Source: an uncultured Bacilli bacterium
GTDB taxonomy: Bacteria > Bacillota_I > Bacilli_A > RF39 > UBA660
DNA: 64,000 bases
NCBI GenBank assembly: GCA_947632085.1
Contig: CANRNY010000008.1
Coordinates: 1 to 64,000, forward strand
Direction: 5' to 3'
The position numbers and the translations under genes were made by a program. The notes beneath the pieces were generated by a model. The model saw only the letters and a list, made by a program, of their open reading frames with translations, was not told the DNA's origin and made no database searches. Below are positions 24,887 through 34,259 of the stretch, piece by piece. Each line of letters opens with the position of its first letter. Position 1 is the first letter of the stretch.

Positions 24887-26987
24887 ACCACGTGGACCTA
24901 TGAATAGAGTCAATGAAAAGTCAAAAGATTTCTTTGGCACTATGAAAAGATTATTCTTAAGTTTAAACAAATGGCGTTATTTATTAATAATTGCTTTAAT
25001 TCTTGCTATGGCAAGTGCAATCCTTGCCATAATTGCTCCTGATAAATTATCAGATTTTGCTGATACAATCGGTGAAGGTTTAGTACCTAATACCGAAAAA
25101 CTAGAAGAAGTTTCAACTTCAATTTCCAACAATGTCCAAACGACTCTAGCTAGTCAAATGCCTAGCATACCAACTGATGGTGCAGTCCAAGAATCAACAT
25201 TAGATATTAACGCTTTAATTGATAGTGGCATTTTAAATGATAAATTAAGTGATATTAAAATAGATGATGTTACTATAAATGGAAACGACCAAATAAAATT
25301 CTTAGAACTAATGAGTAGTGTTACTACTGATTCAACTAATGAAGAACTACTATCTAAAATGGATGAATTACCAAGTTCTATCTATGAATTAGTTAAACCA
25401 CAAATGAATATGGATAAAGTATATAGTATTGCTATTCTCTTAGCTTCTTTCTATATCATTAGTTGTATCTTTAACTATATTCAACATTTCTCAATGGCTA
25501 CCATTTCTAATAACTTTGCTAAGAAATTAAGAAGTGATATTAGTACTAAAATTAATAAATTACCATTAAAATATTTTGATCAACATGAAGCAGGTGATGT
25601 CTTATCTCGTGTTACTAATGATGTTGATACGATTGGTATGAATATGAATCAAAGTTTAGCAATGTTAGTTTCAAGTATTACTTTATTTATTGGTTCTATT
25701 ATAATGATGTTTGTAACTAATTGGATAATGGCTATAACTGCTATCTTAGCAAGTATTATTGGTTTTGCTTTTATGTTCTTAATCTTAGGTAAATCCCAAA
25801 AATACTTTAATCAAAGACAAATAGAGTTAGGTAATTTAAATGGTTATATTGAAGAGATATATTCTGGTCATAATGTCGTAAAAGCCTATAACGGTGATAA
25901 AGAAGCTATTACAGAATTTAAAAAATTAAATAATAAATTATATGATTGTAATCGTAAGAGTCAATTCTTATCAGGTGTTATGCAACCTATAATGGGCTTT
26001 GTTGGTAACTTAAGTTATGTTGCAGTTTGTGTAGTAGGTGCCTTACTTACGATGAATGATATTATATCTTTTGGTGTTATTGTTGCATTTATGATATATG
26101 TAAGACTATTTACTAACCCATTATCACAGATTGCTCAAGCTATGACGACACTACAATCAACTGCTGCTGCATCAGAACGTGTTTTTGAATTCTTAGATGA
26201 AAAAGAAATGCCATTAGAAAACGAAAAGATTAAACATTTAGATAAATCTAAAGTCAAAGGTGAAATTGAATTCAAAAATGTAAAATTTGGTTATGATCCA
26301 GGTCGTACCATAATTAAAAACTTTAATGTTAAAGTTAAACCTGGTCAAAAAATTGCTATAGTTGGACCTACTGGAGCTGGTAAAACAACAATGGTTAACT
26401 TACTTATGAAATTCTATGATATTAATGATGGTGAAATCTTAATTGATGGTATTTCAACTAAAAACTTAACAAGAGAAAATATTCATGATTTATTTGTTAT
26501 GGTATTACAAGATACTTGGTTATTTGATGGTACTATTAGAGATAATATTAAGTTTAATAAAAAAGGTGTTACTGATGAAGAAATATGGTCATCATGTCAT
26601 ACTGTTGGTATAGATCATTTTATTAAAACTTTACCAGGTGGCTTAAACTCAACTATTACTGATGATACATCAGTAAGCCAAGGTCAAAAACAATTACTTA
26701 CTATTGCTCGTGGTATGATTGAAGATGCACCATTCTTAATTTTAGATGAAGCTACTAGTAATGTTGATACTAGAACTGAAGAATTAGTTCAAAAAGCTAT
26801 GGATAAACTTACAGAAGGAAGAACATCATTTATTATTGCTCACCGTTTATCAACTATTAAAAATGCTGACCTTATCTTAGTTATGAATGAAGGAAATATT
26901 ATTGAACAAGGAACGCATGATGAATTAATGGCTAAAGGTGGCTTTTATGAAAAACTATACAATAGCCAATTTGAAAAGGCAGCATAA
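24879..26987 (+). CDS. ABC exporter half B (catalytic) with extracellular insert
   Basis: 702 residues, longer than the usual 570-660. Membrane helix 1 (about 33-53) is followed by about 120 external residues (54-180) before helix 2, recalling the extracellular domain of BmrD-type subunits. NBD: Walker A GPTGAGKTT (about 500), Q-loop LQDTWLFDG, signature SVSQGQKQ (SQGQ instead of SGGQ), Walker B FLILDEATSNVD with intact Glu, H-loop IIAHRLST. The sound catalytic Glu with an altered signature complements half A, so one of the two composite ATP sites is active. It starts within the last codons of half A. Confidence 0.92.
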   Translation: MPRPRGPMNRVNEKSKDFFGTMKRLFLSLNKWRYLLIIALILAMASAILAIIAPDKLSDFADTIGEGLVPNTEKLEEVSTSISNNVQTTLASQMPSIPTDGAVQESTLDINALIDSGILNDKLSDIKIDDVTINGNDQIKFLELMSSVTTDSTNEELLSKMDELPSSIYELVKPQMNMDKVYSIAILLASFYIISCIFNYIQHFSMATISNNFAKKLRSDISTKINKLPLKYFDQHEAGDVLSRVTNDVDTIGMNMNQSLAMLVSSITLFIGSIIMMFVTNWIMAITAILASIIGFAFMFLILGKSQKYFNQRQIELGNLNGYIEEIYSGHNVVKAYNGDKEAITEFKKLNNKLYDCNRKSQFLSGVMQPIMGFVGNLSYVAVCVVGALLTMNDIISFGVIVAFMIYVRLFTNPLSQIAQAMTTLQSTAAASERVFEFLDEKEMPLENEKIKHLDKSKVKGEIEFKNVKFGYDPGRTIIKNFNVKVKPGQKIAIVGPTGAGKTTMVNLLMKFYDINDGEILIDGISTKNLTRENIHDLFVMVLQDTWLFDGTIRDNIKFNKKGVTDEEIWSSCHTVGIDHFIKTLPGGLNSTITDDTSVSQGQKQLLTIARGMIEDAPFLILDEATSNVDTRTEELVQKAMDKLTEGRTSFIIAHRLSTIKNADLILVMNEGNIIEQGTHDELMAKGGFYEKLYNSQFEKAA

Positions 26988-26998
26988 ACTGTCTTTTT
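26974..26998 (+). terminator. Terminator of the MarR-ABC operon
   Basis: AAAGGCAG, CATAAA, CTGTCTTT with one G-U pair, then T-run. Confidence 0.7.
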
Positions 26999-27020
26999 AA
27001 TATTATTATTTATTAATTTA

Positions 27021-27029
27021 TGCTATAAT
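27021..27029 (+). promoter_or_regulatory. Extended -10 promoter
   Basis: TGCTATAAT within TATGCTATAATTATAAAAGA, a 20-mer that recurs almost exactly upstream of the gene at 42338. Confidence 0.65.
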
Positions 27030-27060
27030 TATAAAAGAATAAAAGATAAAGAGGTATATT

Positions 27061-27537
27061 ATGGCGAAGATGATTACTAATAAATTATATGGACAAGATG
27101 TTGTATCGACAATGAATGATATTTTAAAAGATATCGTTTATATGAACTATGATGTTGAACAAATATGTAAAAAACTATCTTCATATAATGAATCAATTAG
27201 AGTAGGACTTTACCTAATGGCCTTAGAAAGTGATTATGATGAAATAGCTATTCGTATCAGTAATGCTAATAAAATTCTTAATGAAGAAAGAAAAAATAAA
27301 TTCTTAAAAGCTTACGAAGATGGTGAAGTAGAAAAATTCTTAAGTTTTCTTGGTCGTCAAGATAAAATATCTCTTATGAGTGATTTAGGTATTGATGGTT
27401 CACTTCGCGAAAGAGCTGTTATGTCTAAAGATAAAAAAGATTATTATAAATTAATATCTGATTCTATTTTTCAAGATCAAGAATATGATCGAAGAAATGG
27501 TTTAGATCGATTATTAAATACGCAAAATGATGCTTAA
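27061..27537 (+). CDS. Conserved hypothetical helical protein
   Basis: 158 residues, soluble and all helical by composition. Nothing in it matches a motif I know. It is highly charged (KAYEDGEVEKFLSFLGRQDK; YDRRNGLDRLLN). Good AAAGAGGTATATT ribosome site, own promoter and own terminator, so it is a single-gene unit between the exporter operon and queuosine salvage. Confidence 0.6.
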   Translation: MAKMITNKLYGQDVVSTMNDILKDIVYMNYDVEQICKKLSSYNESIRVGLYLMALESDYDEIAIRISNANKILNEERKNKFLKAYEDGEVEKFLSFLGRQDKISLMSDLGIDGSLRERAVMSKDKKDYYKLISDSIFQDQEYDRRNGLDRLLNTQNDA

Positions 27538-27554
27538 AATATTTAAGCATTTTT
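27530..27554 (+). terminator. Terminator
   Basis: ATGCTTAAA, ATA, TTTAAGCAT, T-run; starts before the stop codon. Confidence 0.85.
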
Positions 27555-27603
27555 ATTTGCTTAACTAATATTAAAGTGGTATTGTTTAAATAGGAGTGAT
27601 TAT

Positions 27604-28527
27604 ATGAATATCTTAGATCAAATATCTTCATCTATATCATTTGTTAAAGATAATGCTAAATACGTTAAAATAAATTATGAGGAAATTGATAAACAAATAA
27701 CTAATATTGATTTTTCTAAAATAAGTTTTTGGTTATCTAATAATCCCTATGGTATCTTAGATTTGCCTTATCAAGACTTATTTACTTTTCTTTTAATTTT
27801 TCATGCTATAGGTGATTACTGCTTTTGGGGTAATCCTAAATGGGAGATTACTATTAATAATAAAACACTAGATGGCTCTTACGCTATTATGTATTTAATT
27901 ATTAATAAATTTAAAGAAGATAAAAACTTTAAAATGACTTATGAAGAGTTTAAAAAATTTTTACAAGGTAATGTTGAAATTCCTTTACTTAAAGAACGCT
28001 ATGAATGTTTACAAGAAGTTTATAACTATAGAGCTAAACACAATTTCTATGAAGAAATAAAAGACATGAACGACGATATAAGTTTATTAAACTATTTAAT
28101 TACTAACTTTAGTTTCCTTAAAGATACTAGTATGTATCAAAATCATGAAATATTATTTTATAAACGTGCTCAATTAATCACCTCAGATATTTTACATATT
28201 AAAAAAATATGTGGTCATGAACAAGTAGATTATTCTCATCTTTTAGGTTGTGCAGATTATAAAATACCTCAAGTAATGCGTTGTTATGGTATGTTAGAGT
28301 TTAATAGTGAATTAGCAAATCTTGTCGATAATAAAAAATTAATTCCTAAAGATAGTGAAATGGAAGTTGAAATTCGTGCTTTAACTTTAGAAGTTATAGA
28401 TTATATTTATCATAAGTTAGATGGTAAGGTCTCACGTATGGATATTAACGATTTAATTTGGTTAATGGGTCAAGATAAATCAAAAATGACTAAATATTAT
28501 CATCGTACTTTAACTATTTGTTATTAA
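27604..28527 (+). CDS. Queuosine 5'-phosphate N-glycosylase/hydrolase (Qng1, DUF2419)
   Basis: 307 residues matching the queuosine-salvage family along its length: FHAIGDYCFWGNPKWEITI near residues 63-81, DGSYAIMYLI, then LLKERYECLQEVY, FYKRAQLITSDI near 195-206, GCADYKIPQVMRCYGML, and EVEIRALTLEVIDYIYHKL near the end. The enzyme releases queuine from queuosine-5'-monophosphate so the base can be reinserted into tRNA (established for human and bacterial Qng1). No queD/queC/queE/queF genes are in the window, consistent with a salvager. A P-loop protein gene follows after 10 bp in the same operon. Confidence 0.9.
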   Translation: MNILDQISSSISFVKDNAKYVKINYEEIDKQITNIDFSKISFWLSNNPYGILDLPYQDLFTFLLIFHAIGDYCFWGNPKWEITINNKTLDGSYAIMYLIINKFKEDKNFKMTYEEFKKFLQGNVEIPLLKERYECLQEVYNYRAKHNFYEEIKDMNDDISLLNYLITNFSFLKDTSMYQNHEILFYKRAQLITSDILHIKKICGHEQVDYSHLLGCADYKIPQVMRCYGMLEFNSELANLVDNKKLIPKDSEMEVEIRALTLEVIDYIYHKLDGKVSRMDINDLIWLMGQDKSKMTKYYHRTLTICY

Positions 28528-28537
28528 GGAGGACATT

Positions 28538-29620
28538 ATGCCTAAGTATTGTAAAGTAATGTTTGGTACAACTTCAGGTGCCAAAAGTGATTTTAAATAT
28601 AATTTAAATGAAGTAACAGTTGCCAAAACTTGGAATAAAGATGGTCAAACACCAGAAGAGATGGGTGGCTTTAACTATACGACAGAAGATTCTTTAATTA
28701 GATGGCTCCATCGTGGTGATACGATGTATGATGTTAAAATACCAGATGATGCTGAATATGTTAAATTAGAAGGAGCTACAACTATATATCGTGCTAATAA
28801 AGTAATTATTAGTAATCCTCGACCTGTCGATGATAATCTAGCTCTTCATTTATATCGAATATCTAATATTCCTGAAAAATCATATTATAAAGCCTTAGCT
28901 GCTGTTAGTGTAATGAACTATTCAAAAACGGCTTTAGCTATTTTAAAAGACAAAGTAAATAAAGATAATATTGATATCGTCTTAGATGAATGGCATAATT
29001 TTATTTCCCATGGTGGTAAAGAAGATCGTATTGATAGTACTACTTTAGTAAAAGAAGTTGAAGAATATTTATATGAAATAAAATCTGATTTATTAATAAG
29101 TCGTTTTATTGATAAAGAACCATATCATAAAGTATTAACTAAAGATAAAATAATCAATTTAACTGGTGAATCGGGTAGTGGTAAATCATATTATACTAAA
29201 AGCTTAGATGATAATTATCTTATTATTGATACTGATATTCTCTTTAGCGATAAACCATGTAACGAAACAATTTCTAATTTACGCCAAATGTTTATTAATA
29301 AGTATGGTAAATTACCTAACTTAATAGAAAACTTTGATTTATGTTATCAAGATATAATTAACTATTTTAAAGATCATGATAAATATATAGTTATTGATAG
29401 TGCGCAATATCGTAATATCAAAGATTTATCTCTTTTAAAAGGTGAAATAATTGTTATGCGTACTTCAGCTGAAACTTGTTATGAAAGATGTATTAAGAGA
29501 TTTATGACTAAACCAGATATTACTAAAGACGAATTAACTAACTATCAAGAACGTAAAAAAGCTATATTTTCATGGTATCATAGTATTAACAAATTACTAG
29601 AAAAACTTAAGCAAATTTAA
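28538..29620 (+). CDS. Two-domain protein: conserved N-terminal module plus P-loop kinase-like domain
   Basis: 360 residues. Residues 1-155 form a module (KVMFGTTSGAKS, EEMGGFNYTTEDSLIRWLHR, GDTMYDVKIPDDAE) that I recognise only as a widespread hypothetical domain. Residues 200-360 form a P-loop kinase-type fold: Walker A GESGSGKS at 210-217, DTDILF near 228, KYIVIDSAQYR near 290, and a lid-like RCIKRFMTKPD. It lies 10 bp behind qng1 with an AAGGAGG site, so the two are coexpressed. Because Qng1 needs a 5'-phosphorylated nucleoside, a nucleoside-kinase role is an attractive guess, not shown by sequence. Confidence 0.65.
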   Translation: MPKYCKVMFGTTSGAKSDFKYNLNEVTVAKTWNKDGQTPEEMGGFNYTTEDSLIRWLHRGDTMYDVKIPDDAEYVKLEGATTIYRANKVIISNPRPVDDNLALHLYRISNIPEKSYYKALAAVSVMNYSKTALAILKDKVNKDNIDIVLDEWHNFISHGGKEDRIDSTTLVKEVEEYLYEIKSDLLISRFIDKEPYHKVLTKDKIINLTGESGSGKSYYTKSLDDNYLIIDTDILFSDKPCNETISNLRQMFINKYGKLPNLIENFDLCYQDIINYFKDHDKYIVIDSAQYRNIKDLSLLKGEIIVMRTSAETCYERCIKRFMTKPDITKDELTNYQERKKAIFSWYHSINKLLEKLKQI

Positions 29621-29638
29621 TGGAAAATTTGCTTTTTT
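29609..29638 (+). terminator. Terminator of the queuosine-salvage operon
   Basis: AAGCAAATTT, loop, AAATTTGCTT, T-run. Confidence 0.9.
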
Positions 29639-29682
29639 AATCTACCAATGATAGGATTAAATAGCATTTAGGGGTTGAAAAA

Positions 29683-31437
29683 ATGAAAAAGAAAGAATCA
29701 ATATTTAAAAAGTTATATAAAATGTTATCTAAAAAACAAAAAATTAACTTTATTTTAATTATTTTTATAATGATAGTCTCTGCTTTATTAAGTCAGTTAT
29801 TACCATTAGCTATTGGTCATTTAACTGATGATATTTTATCACAGACAGAATTATCTTTTATTGCCGTTATTCCTTTTCTAGGCTTTATTTTAATTGTTAC
29901 TGTATTTAACGAGATAATTAAAATTGTAAGACGTTTAATAGTTGAAGATACATGTACTAGATGTGAAAAAGAAGCTCGTACGAAAGCAATCTCTTCTCTT
30001 TTACATGCTCCTCTTGATTACTTTAAAAAGAATATGACTGGTAATATTCATGGACGTTTAAATCGTAGTTTAGAGGGAACTGTACGTTTACTAAAATTAA
30101 TGTTTATGGATTTCGCTCCAGCCATTTTTAATGGTCTTGCAGCTATCATTGTTATCTTTACTAAATTACCAGTTTATTTAGCTTTAGTTATGTTACTTGT
30201 AATGCCAATAGGTATTTTCATAGTTTTAATTCAAATTAGATCCCAAAAAGGTATTCGTGTAGAATTAATGGAAGAAAAATCTAATATGGATGGTGTTATG
30301 GTTGAATTAATAAATGGCATAGAAGTTATCAGAGTAACTGATAGTGCCGAAAGAGAAGTTCAAAGATTTGATGATAAATCAGAATACTTACGTAGTAAAG
30401 AAATGAAACACCACAAAGCTATGTCATTCTATGATTGCTTAAAATTTGTTAATGAAGCAGTCTTTACTGTCTTAGTAATTGGTATATCTGCATACTTAGC
30501 TGGTGAACATATTATTAGTGTTGGTACCGTTTTAACATCTTACTTATGTTTTACTCAATTAACAACACCATTAAGAGAATTACATCGTATCTTAGATGAA
30601 TTATCAGAATCTAAAGTCTTAGCTGATGATTATTTTAGAATAATTGAATTAGATAAAGACTTTTCTTACCAAAAAGTTTCTAGTCAAAAGAAATATAATA
30701 TTAAACCAATTATTGATATCAAGAATTTAAATTTTCAATACTCTAATAGTAATAAATTAGTAATTAATAATTTAAATTTAGAAATTCAACCAGGTGAATT
30801 TATCGGTATAGCTGGTCCATCTGGTTGTGGTAAATCTACTTTAATTAAAGTAATTACTCGTTTAGAAGAAGGAACAGGTAATATCATCATCAATAATAAA
30901 GATATTAATAGTTTATCAAGAAATGATATTTCTAATATAATGGCTTTAGTCCCACAAAGTCCTTTCTTAATAGCTGGTACTATTAAAGAAAATATATGTT
31001 ATGGTAGCAATCAAGAATATACTTTAGACGAAATCAAAAAAGCTGCCGAAAAAGCTCATATCGCTGACTATATTGAATCCTTACCTGATAAATATGATTC
31101 TAAAATATCTGAAGGTGGTAATAACTTATCTGGTGGTCAAAGACAAAGAATAGCTATTGCTAGAATCTTCTTACGTAAACCAAAAATTCTTATCTTAGAT
31201 GAAGCAACATCAGCTCTAGATAATACATCTGAACGTAATATTCAACATGAAATAGAACAATTACAAAAAGAAAATAATACAACTATTTTATCTATTGCTC
31301 ATCGTTTAAGTACTTTAGAAAATTGTGATCGTATTCTTGTCTTTGATAAAGGTGAAATCGTTCAAGTAGGTAGATACCATAATTTAATTAAAGAAAAAGG
31401 TATTTTCCAAGATATGTATAAAGGTAAATTAAAATAG
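29683..31437 (+). CDS. ABC exporter (fused permease and ATPase)
   Basis: 584 residues: six membrane helices in 1-320, then an NBD with Walker A GPSGCGKST (about 383), Q-loop VPQSPFLIAG, signature NLSGGQRQR, Walker B ILILDEATSALD with intact Glu, and H-loop SIAHRLST. All catalytic residues are canonical, so it should work as a homodimer. MsbA/MDR-type exporter; substrate not predictable. Single-gene unit between two terminators. Start ATG with AGGGGTTG as ribosome site. Confidence 0.9.
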   Translation: MKKKESIFKKLYKMLSKKQKINFILIIFIMIVSALLSQLLPLAIGHLTDDILSQTELSFIAVIPFLGFILIVTVFNEIIKIVRRLIVEDTCTRCEKEARTKAISSLLHAPLDYFKKNMTGNIHGRLNRSLEGTVRLLKLMFMDFAPAIFNGLAAIIVIFTKLPVYLALVMLLVMPIGIFIVLIQIRSQKGIRVELMEEKSNMDGVMVELINGIEVIRVTDSAEREVQRFDDKSEYLRSKEMKHHKAMSFYDCLKFVNEAVFTVLVIGISAYLAGEHIISVGTVLTSYLCFTQLTTPLRELHRILDELSESKVLADDYFRIIELDKDFSYQKVSSQKKYNIKPIIDIKNLNFQYSNSNKLVINNLNLEIQPGEFIGIAGPSGCGKSTLIKVITRLEEGTGNIIINNKDINSLSRNDISNIMALVPQSPFLIAGTIKENICYGSNQEYTLDEIKKAAEKAHIADYIESLPDKYDSKISEGGNNLSGGQRQRIAIARIFLRKPKILILDEATSALDNTSERNIQHEIEQLQKENNTTILSIAHRLSTLENCDRILVFDKGEIVQVGRYHNLIKEKGIFQDMYKGKLK

Positions 31438-31466
31438 ATTAGACTTTTTAAATCTAATCTATTTTT
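31433..31466 (+). terminator. Terminator
   Basis: AATAGATTAGA, 9-nt loop, TCTAATCTATT, T-run; spans the stop codon. Confidence 0.9.
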
Positions 31467-31489
31467 GTATAATAATAATTGGTGATTAT

Positions 31490-32008
31490 ATGCAATGTTT
31501 ATTTACTGATGAAGTTACTAATCCTATAGATTTAGCTGAATATTTAAAACAACATAATTTAGATTTACCAGAATATCGTCCTGCTGTTATTGCTTTAATA
31601 GTTGATCAAAATAATAAAATATTATTGCAAAGAAGAGGACCTAAATCTCGTGATGAACAATTTAAATTAGAAGATATAGGTGGCGCTTATGAAGAAACTG
31701 ATCAAACTTTTAGAGATTCAATGTTTCGTGAAATAAGAGAAGAAGTAGGGGAAAAAGCCCAAATTCAAATAGATTTTTTTGCTGGTGCTTACTTGATAAA
31801 TAAATTTGATAGTCGTACTAACACTTACGTTAATTGGTTATTTTTACTTTATAAATGTACTTATCTAGGTGGTGAATTACAAATCGCTGAACCCGGTAAA
31901 TGTCTAGGTTACGAATTTTATTCTTATAAAGATTTACCTTTAAAAGAAATTGCTGATACAACGAAAGAATTTTGGCGTTTTTATCATCAAGAATATAAAG
32001 ATATTTAA
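31490..32008 (+). CDS. NUDIX hydrolase
   Basis: 172 residues. Strand RPAVIALIVDQNNKILLQRR, then NUDIX box from GGAYEETDQTF to SMFREIREEVGE (Asp in place of the first Glu, REUXEEXG intact). The N-terminal DEVTNPIDLAEYLKQHNLDLPEYRP segment resembles isopentenyl-isomerase-like or YfcD-like NUDIX proteins (type of the family; no lipid-specific residue seen). Substrate unassigned. Single gene. The stop is embedded in a hairpin shared with the gene on the opposite strand. Confidence 0.85.
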   Translation: MQCLFTDEVTNPIDLAEYLKQHNLDLPEYRPAVIALIVDQNNKILLQRRGPKSRDEQFKLEDIGGAYEETDQTFRDSMFREIREEVGEKAQIQIDFFAGAYLINKFDSRTNTYVNWLFLLYKCTYLGGELQIAEPGKCLGYEFYSYKDLPLKEIADTTKEFWRFYHQEYKDI

Positions 32009-32034
32009 AAAAAGACTATTCTTATAGTCTTTTT
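32007..32034. terminator. Bidirectional terminator between convergent genes
   Basis: AAAAGACTAT, TCTT, ATAGTCTTTT with A-run left and T-run right, so it can serve both strands. Confidence 0.8.
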
Positions 32035-32723
32035 ATATGTTCATAAAGGTATTCATGATCAGCCACACAATCAACTCTATTAAAATAAATATCATTTTCA
32101 ATCATATATGCTTCTTTATCCATCGCGAAATTTTCATCATCTTCAATTTCACGATCTAAAACTTTACCAGTTAAATTATTAAACATAATAATTTGCGCTC
32201 CAGTACCAACGACCCCACCATTACCTAAATAACTTCTTAAAGCAAATGGTACAACATCTAACATAGGATCTTCATCTGTTACAATACTATCAATATCTAA
32301 TAATACAATTTGTTTTTGCTCTCTTACTAGTAAATTAGGAATTCTTATATCATGATAATAAATACCAGCTTCATTAAATTGTTCAATAATATTTCTTAAT
32401 AGTTTTAATAAAATAATCTTTTCTTCAAAAGTAAAAGTATCTTTGTTTAGATGTTTACCTGTAATTGGTTCCATTACATATCCTTTAATTGGTGTTTTAG
32501 CTAAATACGATGATACAAAGTAATAAATATTAGGATAATAATCTTTTAAGTATTTAAATTGTTCAAGATATAATAGTTTTCTTCTTTTACCAAGTCTTTC
32601 TTTTCTTGAAACAAAGAATTTAAATTTTTTATAATATCCATCTAATATACTATACACATTAGATTCCGAACCAGAACCCTTAATTTCGCCAGTTGGCATA
32701 CTTAATATACTTCTTGTTTGCAT
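32022..32723 (-). CDS. Protein-kinase-fold protein, copy 2
   Basis: About 233 residues; I prefer the ATG at 32723 (7 nt after GGTGA) over GTG 32732. Kinase-like landmarks (numbered from the GTG): Gly-rich loop GSGSESNVY at 19-27, candidate Lys in YYKKFK, catalytic loop YHDIRIPNLL with Asp128 and Asn133, and LLDIDS with Asp146 in place of the DFG Asp. This is a compact RIO/APH-like layout missing most of the C-lobe. It is a close paralogue of the gene just upstream (3-bp gap; same RKLLYLEQ, HDIR.PN, DIDS text), so it is a tandem duplication. Substrate unknown; an operon of two. Confidence 0.65.
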   Translation of the reverse strand: MQTRSILSMPTGEIKGSGSESNVYSILDGYYKKFKFFVSRKERLGKRRKLLYLEQFKYLKDYYPNIYYFVSSYLAKTPIKGYVMEPITGKHLNKDTFTFEEKIILLKLLRNIIEQFNEAGIYYHDIRIPNLLVREQKQIVLLDIDSIVTDEDPMLDVVPFALRSYLGNGGVVGTGAQIIMFNNLTGKVLDREIEDDENFAMDKEAYMIENDIYFNRVDCVADHEYLYEHIKRL

Positions 32724-32735
32724 CTTCATCACCAG

Positions 32736-33440
32736 TTACTTTAAACTTTTTATATGTTCATAAAGATATTCATGATCATAAGCAGAATTCGGCTTTGAAT
32801 TAATAAGGGCTCTCATTATCATTAATCCGTCTTTATCTAGAATAATTCTTTTTTTATAGTAATCATCTTCTAAAAATGAATTAGTAAATTTATTAAACAT
32901 TGCTCTTTGTGCTAAAATTCCATGTTTCCCACCATTAACTAGATACATTTCTAATTGAGTAGGAATAATATCTAAATGCGGATTATCAGGTGTTGTAACA
33001 CTATCTATATCTAGTAAAACAATATCTTTACTAGGTGTATATTTTATATTAGGTAATCTAATATCATGATAAATAATTCCTTCTTTATTAAATTCCTCTA
33101 ATATAGCTCTTATTAATTTTAAAATAACAATCTTTTCTTCATATGTCAGTTCTATTTCATTTAAATAATAACCTATAACATTTTCCATCGTATATCCACT
33201 AATTATTTTTCTTCTATTAATTATCGTTACTACTAAACAATAAAGATGCGGATAATACTTTTTTAAGTGTTCTAATCTCTCTAAGTAAAGAAGTTTATCT
33301 CTTTTTCCTTGTCTTTTATCTTCATTAACTGCACGAGTAAATTCTTTATAAATCCCACCTGGTATTTTATATACTTTAGCTTCAGAACCTGTATCTATAA
33401 GTTTCTCTTTATTGATTGTTATTCCATTTATCTCTCTCAT
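32736..33440 (-). CDS. Protein-kinase-fold protein, copy 1
   Basis: 234 residues, first gene of the pair. Landmarks: DTGSEAKVYKIPGGIYKEF (loop and putative Lys), IIYHDIRLPNIKY (catalytic Asp and Asn), IVLLDIDSVTTPDNPHLD (metal-binding Asp), and VNGGKHGILAQRAMFNKF, matching VVGTGAQIIMFNNL of the neighbour. Both end in DHEYLYEHIK-L. Neither has the activation segment or APE motif of Ser/Thr kinases, so a small-molecule kinase or specialised protein kinase is equally possible. Start ATG after a weak GTGAT site; TATAAT lies close upstream on the same strand. Confidence 0.65.
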   Translation of the reverse strand: MREINGITINKEKLIDTGSEAKVYKIPGGIYKEFTRAVNEDKRQGKRDKLLYLERLEHLKKYYPHLYCLVVTIINRRKIISGYTMENVIGYYLNEIELTYEEKIVILKLIRAILEEFNKEGIIYHDIRLPNIKYTPSKDIVLLDIDSVTTPDNPHLDIIPTQLEMYLVNGGKHGILAQRAMFNKFTNSFLEDDYYKKRIILDKDGLMIMRALINSKPNSAYDHEYLYEHIKSLK

Positions 33441-33602
33441 TAAATATCACGTCAAATATTATACAAAAAATATTTTTAAAAGCAAATATTTCTCTATAAA
33501 ACTATTTTAATATTAATTAATAATAATTTTTATTTATTTTATAACTATCTAAAGTTGCAATTCTTATAATTTGTGTTAAAATTAATAGCCGAGGTGGATA
33601 AT

Positions 33603-34193
33603 ATGTTAGAACCAATACCAAAAAAAGATGGTGAAAATGCTAATACTTGGTTTGTTGAATATTGTCATAAAGTTAAAAATGATACTTTAGAAATCCATAA
33701 AATGCTAAATAGTAATGAATATCTTGAATGGTTAGTAAATTTTTCTAAAGCTATTACATCATTAAACGATAAATATATATCTACATTAGGTAGTTATTCT
33801 TCTATAGATATTGACCATATAAGTAGATTAAAATATTTATATGAAGCAGTTAGAATGTATGCTGATAAATCATATATTGTTACAGATGAATATGAAAATA
33901 GTTATGTTTATTATCTTGTATACCAAGGACTAATATTCCGTATCGGTAAAATGTTAAATGAAAGTGATGTTTATACTTATACCAAAGTAGATAGTGTTCC
34001 AGCTGATACTCAAGTAATAAGTTTTACAGATATGCAAGAAGATAAAAATGTTTTACAAAATGATTCTATTAAAGAAAGTTTAGTTGAACTATCAAACTAT
34101 ATTAAACAATTATTAAATAATGGTATTCCAGAAGAAGAAATCTTAAAAACAACGGAAGAAACTATTAATATGAATTTAAAGAAGAAAGATTAA
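33603..34193 (+). CDS. Conserved hypothetical protein
   Basis: 196 residues from ATG 33603, after GCCGAGGTGG; the longer reading from 33573 has no ribosome site. Soluble and helical with no known motif. The end forms one arm of a terminator. A possible promoter is TTGCAA (33555-33560) with TAAAAT (33577-33582). Function unknown. Confidence 0.6.
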   Translation: MLEPIPKKDGENANTWFVEYCHKVKNDTLEIHKMLNSNEYLEWLVNFSKAITSLNDKYISTLGSYSSIDIDHISRLKYLYEAVRMYADKSYIVTDEYENSYVYYLVYQGLIFRIGKMLNESDVYTYTKVDSVPADTQVISFTDMQEDKNVLQNDSIKESLVELSNYIKQLLNNGIPEEEILKTTEETINMNLKKKD

Positions 34194-34209
34194 ATAAAAT
34201 CTTTCTTTT
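34182..34209 (+). terminator. Terminator
   Basis: AAGAAAGATT, loop AAATAA, AATCTTTCTT, T-rich tail; spans the stop codon. Confidence 0.8.
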
Positions 34210-34259
34210 ATTTCTTTATAAATTATGCTAAGATAATTAATACTTAAGGAGGATATAGT

